From positions 62,001 to 126,000 of the forward strand of contig JBBPJF010000002.1 in the NCBI GenBank assembly GCA_043842855.1: a stretch of DNA of 64,000 bases, read 5' to 3'. The notes under the pieces were generated by a model. It did no database searches. It was not told where the DNA came from and was given only the letters and a program-made list of their open reading frames with translations. This DNA comes from QFNR01 sp043842855. GTDB taxonomy: Bacteria; Pseudomonadota; Gammaproteobacteria; Burkholderiales; Neisseriaceae. This document shows positions 20,801 to 28,800 of this stretch, piece after piece. Each line of letters opens with the position of its first letter. Position 1 is the stretch's first letter. A program made the position numbers and the translations under genes.

Positions 20801-23800
20801 ACCTTCTGAGTGTCAGTACCAGCTGGACCGGCTAACCCGTAGATTTATTGCTTTAGGCTGCCAGCCGGAAAAGCGAGTAGTATTGGCCTTGCCAAAAAGT
20901 GTAGAGACAGTATTGCTTAGTATGGCTATTTGGCAATCAGGGGCAGTATTGGTTCCGTTGAATCATGAAATGGATAATGAACGGGCCCAACAGATCATAG
21001 AAGCCATAGATGCCTATTTAGTGATTGAGGTTCACACGATAGTTGCTTTGGGGTTAGATTGTAATTTTACTGCACTAAAGCAGGAAAATTTGGAAGAATT
21101 TACGGCAAGTGAACGCTTAGCACCGCTTAGTAACTATCACACGGCCTACATCATTCATACTTCTGGCTCTACTGGAAAGCCCAAAGCTATTAGCGTCCCT
21201 TGGAGGGTTGTGGATCATTTAATTAAATGGCAACAGCGTAGCCTAAACTGGGGTTCGGATAGAGTTATAGCTCATTTTTCCCCTATTTTTTTTGATGTAT
21301 TTGTTCAGGAGTTTTTAACTTCTTTTACCTTAGGTTGCCGGCTAGTGGTGGTTCCAGAGAGTCATAGAAGGGATATGGAATTATTGGCAAACTATTTAGA
21401 AGCACATAGGGTAGATATCTTATTTGCAACTAACCTTGTGTTAAATGAATTAGCAGCATTTTATCAGTGGGGAAAGATACCTAATCTAGATACGTTGATC
21501 CAAAGTGGAGAAAAGTTAGAACTCAGTCAGGCGTTATCAGATTGGATTAGCGTTGAAGGTGGGCCAGAACTATACAATCACTACAGTCCATCGGAAACTA
21601 ATGTGGCTATAGCATCCAATTTGGAAAGTTCTACGGTCGTGGGGGCCCCTTGCCCCATTGGGGAATCTATTGGAAATAGTAAGGCACTTATTTTAAATGA
21701 ATCTTTGAAACTTGTAGAGCGAGGTGAAACAGGAGAGCTCTATTTACTTGGTCCCATAGTAGCGAATGGGTATATATCATCTGCTGCATTAACTGCTACG
21801 CGTTTTATCGCTAATCCTTACCCTCATTTAGGGTTTAAGAGAATGTATCGAACTGGTGATTTAGCCTTTCAGGATGAAATGGGTAGATTTTACTGCTCAG
21901 GTAGATCTGATGAACAAATTAAGATTCGTGGAATACGTATAGAACCGAAGGAAATCACTGATATTCTGCGAGGAATAGCAGGTGTTACCGACGTCCGTTT
22001 GGTAGCTAATCGAGAAAAAAATGCCACAGCTATGCTAGCGGCGGTTTTAGTGGATAAGAGTTTCCCTGAGGGACAGAAGATTACTGAACACAGTTTAAAA
22101 ACTAAACTGGCTAAGAAGCTTCCCAGTTATTTGGTTCCAGATCGCATAGCCGTTGTGACACATTTTCCCCTCACGCCAAATAATAAATTAGACGTCAGGC
22201 AGCTAAGGAATGATTTGTCAAATGTAGCGCCTGCTTCAACGGATGCTGGTGAAAAGCTTCCTGATCTTCAGATTGAATTATTGAAAAGCATGCTGCAAGC
22301 GCTATTAAAAACTGATCAAGCTTTGTCTGAAGATGCAGATTTCTTTGCATTAGGGGGGCAGTCGATCATGGCTACCCGCCTAGTAAGCCGTATCAATCGA
22401 GTTTTTGGAGTGAATTGGCAGCTAAAAGATATTTTTTCGTTAAAAACGATTAAAAACATGGCAGGCTACCTACAAGGAGGTGCTAAACGAGCAATACAGA
22501 TCTCTCAGTGGAAGAGACCTAAAGATGATATTCCTGTGGGGGCAGCACAAAAGAGATTTTGGGTCCTTTCGCATCTCAAGTACTTAGGAGCGGCTTATCA
22601 TGTCCCGTTGACGGTGAAATTAGCCCCTAAAGATAAGTTGCTTACTTCAGGAAATTTATTGACCCAATTACGAGAGAGCCTTATTCAATTGGTGTATCGA
22701 CATGAAGCTTTAAGAACAGTGATTTGTGTAAAGCTTAATGGTCTTTACCAGGAGGTTCTTCCTATGGAAGAAGTTAGGCGAAGATTAATTGCCCAAAGGA
22801 AAATAGTACAATTAACGGGTCTAAAAGGTGTGCTCAGAGCTTTTCATAATCGGCCATTTAACCTTGAGAACGAGGTTATGGTTCGTTTAGCTTTGATAGA
22901 AATAATTTCACAGCACTCTAGTCAAGCTTCATATATTTTAGCTATCACCTTTCACCATATAGCTTGTGATGCCTGGTCTATTCCTATTCTATTAGAAGAT
23001 TTTGCAACTATTTTTGAGGCTCTTTCAAAGGACGCTAGCTTTCGGGTGGAACAGGCTTCCTGCAACTATATTGATGCTATTGGGCAGCAACAAGCATTTT
23101 GGCGTTTAAACCAATTACAAGAAGAAGATTTAAGCTACTGGAAGCAACAATTGACTGGGCTCCCTGTGCCTATGAGACTTCCATTTGACAAAGATAGACT
23201 AGTTGAACCCCGGTTTGAAGGAGAAACTTTAGCTACTAGCCTGGGTAATTCTTTGGGCAAGGATATCTTACAATTAGCTAGGCGGTATAGTGTTACACCT
23301 TTTATGGTTTTACAGGCTACTCTAGCTATTTTACTCCATCGACTTGGTTGCGGAACTGATATCGTTTTAGGGACTCCCGATTCAGGGCGTAAAGATATAG
23401 ATGCTACGAAAGTGGTGGGTTGCTTTATCAATTTATTGGTTTTACGCTTCGATTTATCTGGTAATCCCAGCTTTATTGAGGTATTAGAGAGGGTAAGAAA
23501 AGTAGCCTTAGATGCCTACTCGCATAGCACTCTGCCTTTTGAAACGCTAGTGAGCCAGTTTTCTGCAGGGGGGTTTACTTCTGTACATCCCTTATTTACT
23601 GTGGCAATAGGTCTTATAGCAGGGGACTGGGATTTTTCCTTGAAAGGTTTTTCAATACAGCCTGTTAGCTATCCTACCAGAGTAGCCAAATATGACTTAA
23701 ATTTTGACTTTCAACTTTCTGAGGTTCAACCTGAATTAAAAGTAGTCTTAACCTACGATACACAACTCTTCCAGCGCAAGACCATAGAGGCTATGCTGAA

Positions 23801-25811
23801 GCGCTTAGAGATAGTGATAAAAACAGTATTAACTAATGAGCATACCCAATTAGCAGATTTTCCCATACTTCTGGTAAAAGAAAGATTTTGCTGGCAAAAA
23901 CAACTAAGACAGAAGCTAAAGACAACAAGCTCTCTCAGCACACTAAGTCAGTTTGACTGTATTGTGCATGGTCAATTAGCTAAGGGTTTTAATCCTAAAA
24001 TAAGGATTTACTCGAGTGAGTTAGAAATGAACTACGGCATTCTAGAGTTGCGTATTCAGTTTTTAGCTCAGGAACTATTATTTAGAGGGATAAAAATAGG
24101 GGACTACGTTGGGATTAAGTTTTCTCGCTCTCTTGGTTTCTTGGCTAGTGTGTTAGCAGTGTTGAGAGTGGGCGCCGTATACGTACCTGCAGATAAGGAA
24201 TTGCCTGAACAACGTTTTAAACAGATGTTGAGAAAGTCTCAGGCTAAACTTTTTCTTACAGATCTCGAGTTTTCTGACGAAGAATTAAATAATAAAAAAG
24301 TTTTACTGAGTCCTAGTGGGGAGCTCCTAGCAAAAAGTTATAAAACACATATGGATTTACCTTATCTAGATAAAAATAATTTAAATTTAGGTGCTTACGT
24401 TATTTTTACATCCGGTACAACTGGAGAGCCCAAAGGTGTTTTGGTCACTCGGCAAGGGCTAGCTCGACAATTCACTAGTATGAACCAGGTATTAGGACAG
24501 CCGCAAACTAGTGGTTATCTAGCTCTCTGTCCTTTTGGTTTTGATGTGGCCATGTTTGATATACTATGGCCGCTAGGGAATAATTGCGAAATCTTTCTAG
24601 TCAACCAACAGGAACGTCTCGAGCCCGATAGATTGAAAACAGTTGTTGATGGTAGGCAAAGGTGGCTTGCGCTATCTACTCCCAGTTTTTGGTCACTTCT
24701 CAGTAGTGCATCTAGTCTTTCAGATAAACCTCAAGTATTTTCAGGTTTGCAAGCCATTTCGATTGGTGAAGTTTTGACTGAAAACTTGGCACAAACACTG
24801 TCAACTCAAGGGGTGGGAGTCTGGAATGCTTATGGTCCCAGTGAAACGATCATTATTTCTCATCTTTATCCATACCGTGAAGGGATCCCAGCTTTGGGGG
24901 AAGAACTTAGTACGGTTTATACTTTTCTATTAGATGAATACCTGCAACCAGTTCCTGAGGGGGTTATTGGTGAGATTTATATAGCCGGTGGGCAGTTAGC
25001 TGTAGGCTATCTTGCTGACTCAGCTCTTACTGCATCCAATTTTGTTGCTAACCCGTTCTTTACAGGGAGGATGTACCGAACTGGAGATTTAGCGATTCGG
25101 AGAAAGGGAAAACTTTATTTCCATGGCAGAAGAGATCAGCAAACTAAAATTAGAGGGTATAGGGTAGAGTTAGAAGAAATTAGAAGGGCTGTTGTATCGC
25201 TAGCAGGAATAGCGGAGGCGGTGATTCGGTTATGTCATTCAGCAGCATCCATTTATTTAGTTGCCTATATAGTGCCCCAGGGGGGGGTTCAATCTGCAGA
25301 TAGTCAAACTTGGGAACATCAATTACGCCAGCAATTGCCAGAGTACATGATTCCAACTCACTGGGTAGTCTTAGATCATATTCCTTTAAATTCTAATGGA
25401 AAAGTGGATCACAAAAGCTTACCCGAGCCCAGGGTGCAGTTAGCTGGAGAAAAAGCTCGAAATAAAACAGAGCAATTGATTGCAGAAACAATTGCTTCTC
25501 TGTTGCAGCAGGAACTACCCCCTCGGGAAGTTAATTTTATTACCTTGGGGATGGATAGTATTGCCATTATTTTGCTGGCAAATCAACTTAAACGGTTAGG
25601 ATATCGAACAGCCACCCCACAGGCTATTGTAGAGAATAGGACGATTGCAGCACTAGCGAAATTTCTTGAAGCTACTGGTTCTTCAAGTGAAGAAGCAAGT
25701 AGACCAAAATCTAAAAAATCCCTAAATAAGGGTGTAAAAATAGAGATCGAGGAAGAGAAATTGCAATCGGTTTTGAATAGATGGAAAAATAAGCGTAGAA
25801 CTGGAGATTAG
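11856..25811 (+). CDS. Giant four-module siderophore NRPS (C-A-PCP, C-A-PCP-E, C-A-PCP, C-A-PCP)
   Basis: A 4651-residue elongation synthetase. Module 1: C (HHVACDE about 143), A (FTSGTTGEPKG about 612), PCP (LGGYS, Ser about 993). Module 2: C (HHIVADEWS about 1186), A (FTSGTTG about 1657), PCP (LGGDS, Ser2051), E (HHLAMDMFSW about 2237, TVGWFTH about 2385, FNFLGD). Module 3: C (TYTQEGLL and HHIVSDGWS about 2671, a D-Cys-L-Cys-style DCL domain as expected after E), A (HTSGSTGKPK about 3100), PCP (LGGQS, Ser3503). Module 4: C (HHIACDAWS about 3700), A (FTSGTTG about 4183), PCP (LGMDS, Ser4568), then a charged tail that may dock the next synthetase. Module 3's hand-read code D-V-Q-F-I-S-H-V-A is near the proline code; the others match none I recall. 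No frameshift or missing core motif was seen, although the first C domain's opening motif is degenerate. It predicts four residues, the second in D form. Confidence 0.92.
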   Translation: MDWKKKILREKLQQAGYKTQSTQQIESHHTISSQQLQQLQLDPATEGLASLLACQFHLEVNIELQRLKQAFEKLIRKYPILSSIFVKEQKQYLLKEVGHLNWKVLAQGEELDFFAPIDLAQEAPLKVRVRKLEKYIELTIVIHHVACDEVSWQILLVELSGYYNSMSPINFEIHSYQSSIQPNVPKELEIRSKDYWLKQLEKLPQAESLDMFSSYRNQLRGKERYESGEVRIPFSSNLLKKLKLHAQAIKASPLALLIASMGLLLKKRVQTNVMRLATAVDQRESEESFQRIGNYVVVLPVSIHFGAETLTELTEQVQQKLIGVITHRFISIEEIISALKLKNFGSRHPVFEALVLHRQGKRELKLGDQCYPGQHLSNPYTLFDLIFSLDEAQMALVCEYKRKLVPENLIREMLEDWLMLLTHAEEGIKTSILLPSQQKALTSKALSFPDTSLLDQLSFLANQYPQATAIEWGNYSLTRQQLSQEIEKMAIYLWSQGVRPADTVAILVERSMILPILMLGCITINAIFLPLDYQLPKKRLLQLLSKAQPKLLVTSSKEWTGHTSLKKLLPYTNYLLVEPRNLGFKLAGLESTEIEEFNQLRQQNPNRPVYMIFTSGTTGEPKGVLVPQRGLNAVLASMQSKLVHSGESKTYLALASAGFDIAVFELLAPLIYGFRLIIAEEEWRKDPAILVKKIKVMKPDIIQATPSLWAELLSNELELAEGVTACCTGEALPREVAAQLFKNRALVVNLYGPTEMSIFATYAQYEAQPRVSIGSPLTTVGALILGAELEVVPRGFLGELYLWGPQLALGYCNESSMTSSRFVAQPYVAEQRMYRTGDLAYQAIHNNEIYYCGRTDTQLSIHGVRVEVEEIEQAILKIPGVQLAAVSVVERSGHSTPNLHAYFVGNVLASQIREQLKLSLPSYMQPISITPLEKMPLSTNGKIDRKQLPPPEENLCERPPETWYEKLVATCFSEVLGISVKHVSDHFFQLGGYSLKIASLLNRIEKKSGIRLTPQHIFDQPEVESLALVLQNFGDQSKVKVSLPSMTPTMERAKVFTLSPGQRRILSAEKLSPVTGLYNMPFLMRITGEIDLTNLKKSFLYLLAKYPILTTCYDDSSLQGKILTWKEVELAWEKSFKSIAKLSAHQLKQTIDAAIYASFALAEDLPIRVLLLSESNGTQYLLVLVHHIVADEWSLTLMFKELAALYDAFMLQNEEKLSLPLAQSPNYFDYLPIFEKTNPVSKDFWRQKLQSVEPSAPPLSRGKRYISERKPEVIYHRLELDESQSRTVEGYESRYQISAFHFLQACIITLSAKFVQRDVTIGMPVHGRDRLEFETVVGYFSNTLPIRVLCDWNFTCKDLLLKTRDEVLDAMVHADMPLEKMLEQSQLPFSVFVDYRKGSLPSISTRFFEAKAVPWLVKLPKFPLIILYTVDNGHHSIELYLSSEYYDAASSELFYFSLKKTIEFFLTQPLSALSNLNYVSVGTEKLDFSYKGYFTCASQPFQFLSQLIRKAFVGYGNKPALSTPAGDLTYQHLLAVISQVGRCLEEKIDKENKEVLIAIYANSRWEQLLLMLAVLYSGKAYVVLDPNYPQSRLQKLLDEAKPDVCLSTVSSFSSASLAVKDRKDLFLDLEAIIWRKETEIYDEGIPPHPQALAYIVFTSGTTGEPKGVAISYAGLCDLVLWFQALLRGQSKVRMLSLANMTFDVGLIEALTPLIAGGHLQFVEDYQKVGTELIIAAKTHQITHLLVTPSILETLGEPGQLDEEVKIWVGAAAISKNLFHQWADRHELINFYGPTEVTVNALSFVAPRYFSEALIPLGKPDYGVHAIVLDESLQPVPIGVVGELYLGGTGLGWGYWKQSAQTSIQFVACPFPALGTRIYRTGDLVSVDVKGRLIFHGRNDEQLKIRGVRVEPAEVQAALLSLAGVKSAWVGISTRGRKSALVAAIATPSSEISLIQSEQYRRQLLELLPSYLVPQYILTVSSFPLTTNGKVDCKVLLERIEEEFLRDLDQKKGPSTLTGLERIVLETVAKVLAIPLEKIERDSSFLALGGDSISALQVVGGLRKSNLYLKPKDLIDTPTLFQIVEILEEEVKAAKNGRLQKGFSSTSEVLDEGSFQPLPVIAEYLLDNPPSRLLAYSVLLKVPTDLEDRLVGLTQGLVTRHSSLRTQYLSRNEIITLSAKHPNVLPQILVLEASTGSLKLHQNKLAQFLDPYHAKNMVLGFFKPQEPSSLAQLLIMIHHLAMDMFSWSILLEDLKSLYNSKNIFQTPISLKKATAVLREAQKRENIAEDNSRIYCSSRLAARQIHPQMNLSRYMVEQTRQYPAELTQKYLEGLAVLNAGSSEPISSETLLIVFLIRAVAKVDSFGPKAVTLDIESHGRSQPDTLGTVGWFTHIQSISCATNIPFEQQITAIAAQLKQDKNCPTHKLKVFQERSEILFNFLGDLRKNLGNASLAAEGAWELVKDNDALTMVESEELVLRNPITITASLVPDKASTSLQLAFKWSSRFISRIEIKNLIQLFDEEIEKFVSHAEKNLFSLLPLTYTQEGLLQIEEENLPGKKAYLIQLELWIVGRLQLSRLKAAWEKVLLRHPMLRASFYRDEEGYHGKLGPVLEETWQVLEYAGPELDNCSFEIWIEQVKTQLLLPFSLEKGGLFRARVIRKNLHEHRLLIQAHHIVSDGWSAPIILRDWFLAYQGKLNSKISNISSVIRQVKALGQQHQVPNQWRRYLRGAVKTQLANAEQDDGNRGELIWQIDSDSLRRVEDLCVKHRITVASVLHLIWAQCLMQILKQDVVCFGSVNSGRPSSIDGINEAVALFANTVPLVVSIGEETDLFEKARQIGEVFLLATEHPMPLAQLLQLAGSRDLFDSLVVIENYPLDLKTLLTLAPGLEVKQYTASEGTHYPISLIINIEKASVQLKLFYAVTATFKTELKQLPKLYEHYLEKFLATSIRHKKGLLEELPLFNQFKGIPLVGPNLEGIEVCLKPSECQYQLDRLTRRFIALGCQPEKRVVLALPKSVETVLLSMAIWQSGAVLVPLNHEMDNERAQQIIEAIDAYLVIEVHTIVALGLDCNFTALKQENLEEFTASERLAPLSNYHTAYIIHTSGSTGKPKAISVPWRVVDHLIKWQQRSLNWGSDRVIAHFSPIFFDVFVQEFLTSFTLGCRLVVVPESHRRDMELLANYLEAHRVDILFATNLVLNELAAFYQWGKIPNLDTLIQSGEKLELSQALSDWISVEGGPELYNHYSPSETNVAIASNLESSTVVGAPCPIGESIGNSKALILNESLKLVERGETGELYLLGPIVANGYISSAALTATRFIANPYPHLGFKRMYRTGDLAFQDEMGRFYCSGRSDEQIKIRGIRIEPKEITDILRGIAGVTDVRLVANREKNATAMLAAVLVDKSFPEGQKITEHSLKTKLAKKLPSYLVPDRIAVVTHFPLTPNNKLDVRQLRNDLSNVAPASTDAGEKLPDLQIELLKSMLQALLKTDQALSEDADFFALGGQSIMATRLVSRINRVFGVNWQLKDIFSLKTIKNMAGYLQGGAKRAIQISQWKRPKDDIPVGAAQKRFWVLSHLKYLGAAYHVPLTVKLAPKDKLLTSGNLLTQLRESLIQLVYRHEALRTVICVKLNGLYQEVLPMEEVRRRLIAQRKIVQLTGLKGVLRAFHNRPFNLENEVMVRLALIEIISQHSSQASYILAITFHHIACDAWSIPILLEDFATIFEALSKDASFRVEQASCNYIDAIGQQQAFWRLNQLQEEDLSYWKQQLTGLPVPMRLPFDKDRLVEPRFEGETLATSLGNSLGKDILQLARRYSVTPFMVLQATLAILLHRLGCGTDIVLGTPDSGRKDIDATKVVGCFINLLVLRFDLSGNPSFIEVLERVRKVALDAYSHSTLPFETLVSQFSAGGFTSVHPLFTVAIGLIAGDWDFSLKGFSIQPVSYPTRVAKYDLNFDFQLSEVQPELKVVLTYDTQLFQRKTIEAMLKRLEIVIKTVLTNEHTQLADFPILLVKERFCWQKQLRQKLKTTSSLSTLSQFDCIVHGQLAKGFNPKIRIYSSELEMNYGILELRIQFLAQELLFRGIKIGDYVGIKFSRSLGFLASVLAVLRVGAVYVPADKELPEQRFKQMLRKSQAKLFLTDLEFSDEELNNKKVLLSPSGELLAKSYKTHMDLPYLDKNNLNLGAYVIFTSGTTGEPKGVLVTRQGLARQFTSMNQVLGQPQTSGYLALCPFGFDVAMFDILWPLGNNCEIFLVNQQERLEPDRLKTVVDGRQRWLALSTPSFWSLLSSASSLSDKPQVFSGLQAISIGEVLTENLAQTLSTQGVGVWNAYGPSETIIISHLYPYREGIPALGEELSTVYTFLLDEYLQPVPEGVIGEIYIAGGQLAVGYLADSALTASNFVANPFFTGRMYRTGDLAIRRKGKLYFHGRRDQQTKIRGYRVELEEIRRAVVSLAGIAEAVIRLCHSAASIYLVAYIVPQGGVQSADSQTWEHQLRQQLPEYMIPTHWVVLDHIPLNSNGKVDHKSLPEPRVQLAGEKARNKTEQLIAETIASLLQQELPPREVNFITLGMDSIAIILLANQLKRLGYRTATPQAIVENRTIAALAKFLEATGSSSEEASRPKSKKSLNKGVKIEIEEEKLQSVLNRWKNKRRTGD

Positions 25812-25812
25812 G

Positions 25813-28800
25813 GTGACAAAACAGACATTAGAGGTAGAGATTCAAGCGGTCTGGCCTTGTACCCCTCTACAGGAGGGATTATTCGCATTACATCAACTTG
25901 TGCAAGGTCAAGATCCCTATCATATTCAACTGAATTTTAGGATAGAAGGAGCGATTAATACAGAATTATTACGTCGTTCTTTTAATACAGTCCTACATAG
26001 ATACCCTAATTTAAAAGCTGCCTTTTTCAGTGAGGGATTAGAACACCCTATTCAAATTATACAGCGGCAAATTGATATCAATTGGCGTTTTGAAAATTTA
26101 GAGCATTGTAAGACAGATAATTTAGAAAAGCTTGATACCAAAGTAATTGAATTGGCGGAGAAAGAGTTTTCCTTACCTTTCGATCTCACTCTAGGGGCTC
26201 CCATACGTGTATATTTCCTGAGAGTTACGAAGGAACTACACTACCTTGTTCTAACGGCACACCACATCGTGATTGATGGGTGGTCACTACCCCTATTTTT
26301 TTCTGAATGGATAAAGGTTTACCATTTGGGAAACCAAATTACTGAACTGGCTGAACCACCAAGTTATGAAGAATATCTTTCCTGGTTAGGTGAACGCGAT
26401 TTAGAAACTGCCTTACAACAATGGGAGGATTATTTATCTGGCTTTGAAGGACCTAGTTTAATTGCTACCTCGAGCCCTTCTTATGTGCCCTCTTCTACCT
26501 CCATGCGCTATCAACACAGTCTAACTCCTGAAAAAACAAATATTTTTCTACATGCATGTCAGGAGAGAGGTATTACCCCCACAACGGCTTTTATTTTGGG
26601 CTGTGCTTTTGTTTTAGGGAGGAGGCTAAATCCCAGTGATATTGTGTTTGGATTGACTATTTCGGGACGGCCGAGTGAATTAGAAACGGTTGACCGCATG
26701 ATTGGATTGTTCATTAATACCATTCCATGTAGGGTACAACTTAATCCCTATGAAAGCCTAGAAAATCAAAGCCAGCGGTTACAAGATGATTTATTTAGAA
26801 TGCAATCCTATGGGTATGTTGGACTTGCTCAAATTCAAAGAAGATTGAAAGTAGATCAATTATTTGACTGCTTACTTATTTTTCAGAATACACCCGGCAT
26901 ATCTACCAAAGATGTTCATTTGAAAGATGCTATTCTGACACCTTTACACGCCTTCGATGCAACGCATTATCCCTTAACCTTAGTGGCTGGTGTGGTTGCA
27001 GGTCAACTACAACTAAAAGCAGAAGTGGGCAAACAACATATTAGACAGATAGACGGAAATCAACTAATACTTGAACTACTCCGCTTTTTGGAACAAATGT
27101 TAGAGCAACCCAGAGTTCCCTTAGGGCGTCTCTCACTTTCACCTAAAAACCTAGCTAAACCAAAGATAGATAAACAGAGGACAGTTGAAGAGTGTCCACA
27201 GGGAGTATGGTCTATCTTTCGTCAACAAGTATTACGCTCCCCTTCAGAAGAGGCTTTAGTAGTAGCGACAAGCGAAGGTAAGCAAAGGACCTATACTTGG
27301 ATAGAATTAGAAGTTTTAGCTAGACAGATCGCCTTATTAATGCAAAAAACTTTAGCTTCACAAGATCCTTTTCCCCGTGTAGGAATTCTGCTGCCGAGAA
27401 ACGAGTTTTATTTGGCCACGATACTTGCTTGTATCAAGCTCCAGCATGTTCTCGTTCCTCTTGACTACGCCTTTCCACCGGATAGGATTGAGAAACTAGT
27501 GAGAGAAGCAAAAATAAAATTGGTGGTAACGGATCAGCATAAAGTCTTCAAAAATTGTTCTAATTTAGATTTAAGACAGTTTGACTTTACGCACTTACCT
27601 CTAGATGACTCAGAGAGCAAACTTCGGACGCTAGAACAGGAGCTTTATATTATTTTCACTTCTGGGTCTACAGGCGTCCCTAAGGGTGTCGTAGTGACGC
27701 ATAGCAATATACTCGCTTTATTAAATTCCCATCAGACTTTGTATCTCAATCGGATGCAAAGAATGCTCAAAAGAGGTCTGAGAGTGGGGCATGTTTGGTC
27801 TTTTGCTTTTGATGCTGCCTGGCAACCCTTGATCTGCTTTCTTTGTGGAAATAAATTGATCCTACTAGATGAGGATGCGCGCAAAGATCCTGAATTATTG
27901 CTGCAATTAATCAAGCTACAGGCTATAGATTTTATAGAAACCTCCCCTACCTTGTTAAGGCATTTGGATCTTAAAGTACTCCTAGCTAGCTCTACTCCTT
28001 TAAAAATTCTGGGCTTGGGAGGGGAGGAAATTGACATCGCACTATGGCAAAAGCTGAATAGTTACAAAGGGGTCGAGGTATTTAACTTTTATGGGCCCAC
28101 CGAAAATACAGTTGATGCAGTTGCTATCCGATTATCAGAAAGTGAAAGGCCGGTTATAGGAAGAGCGCTTTCAAATACAGAAATTTACGTATTGGATCCT
28201 TGGTTGCGTTGTTGTGCAACGGGGATAATAGGGGAATTATATTTGGGTGGAGCACAGATAGCTCAAGGCTATCTAAACAATAGTTCCCTAACTGCTTCTC
28301 ATTTTGTTGCGCAAGCAGGTGGAAAAAGGTTATATCGAACAGGAGATCTAGTCTCGCTTCAGCAAAATGGTACTTTGGTCTACCATGGCAGAAGAGATGC
28401 GCAGGTTAAAATTAGGGGATTTCGAGTTGAGCCAGCCGAGTTAGAAAATCAGCTATTGGAAATTAGCTATATTGATCAGGTAAAAGCTTTTCCCGTTTCT
28501 ACTTCAACAGGGCTCAGGCTAGCTGCTGCGATTACTTGGAAGGTGTGTCCTTGCCAAGAGCCTGAGGAGGCCGCACACATTATACTGCGTATCCTCAGAG
28601 AAAGGATTCCTCATTATTTAATGCCCTACTACATCGTAGCAGTAGACTTTTTCCCTACTACCACGCAGGGAAAGCTTGATGTCAAAGCTTTACCTCAGCC
28701 CTCCCTGCATCAGATAGCTCAGCCTTTAGGTGCCAAGGAGATGCAATTAAGCAAGATGGTGGCTAGCCTTCTAAACCTTAAGGATATTAGCCAAATAGAA

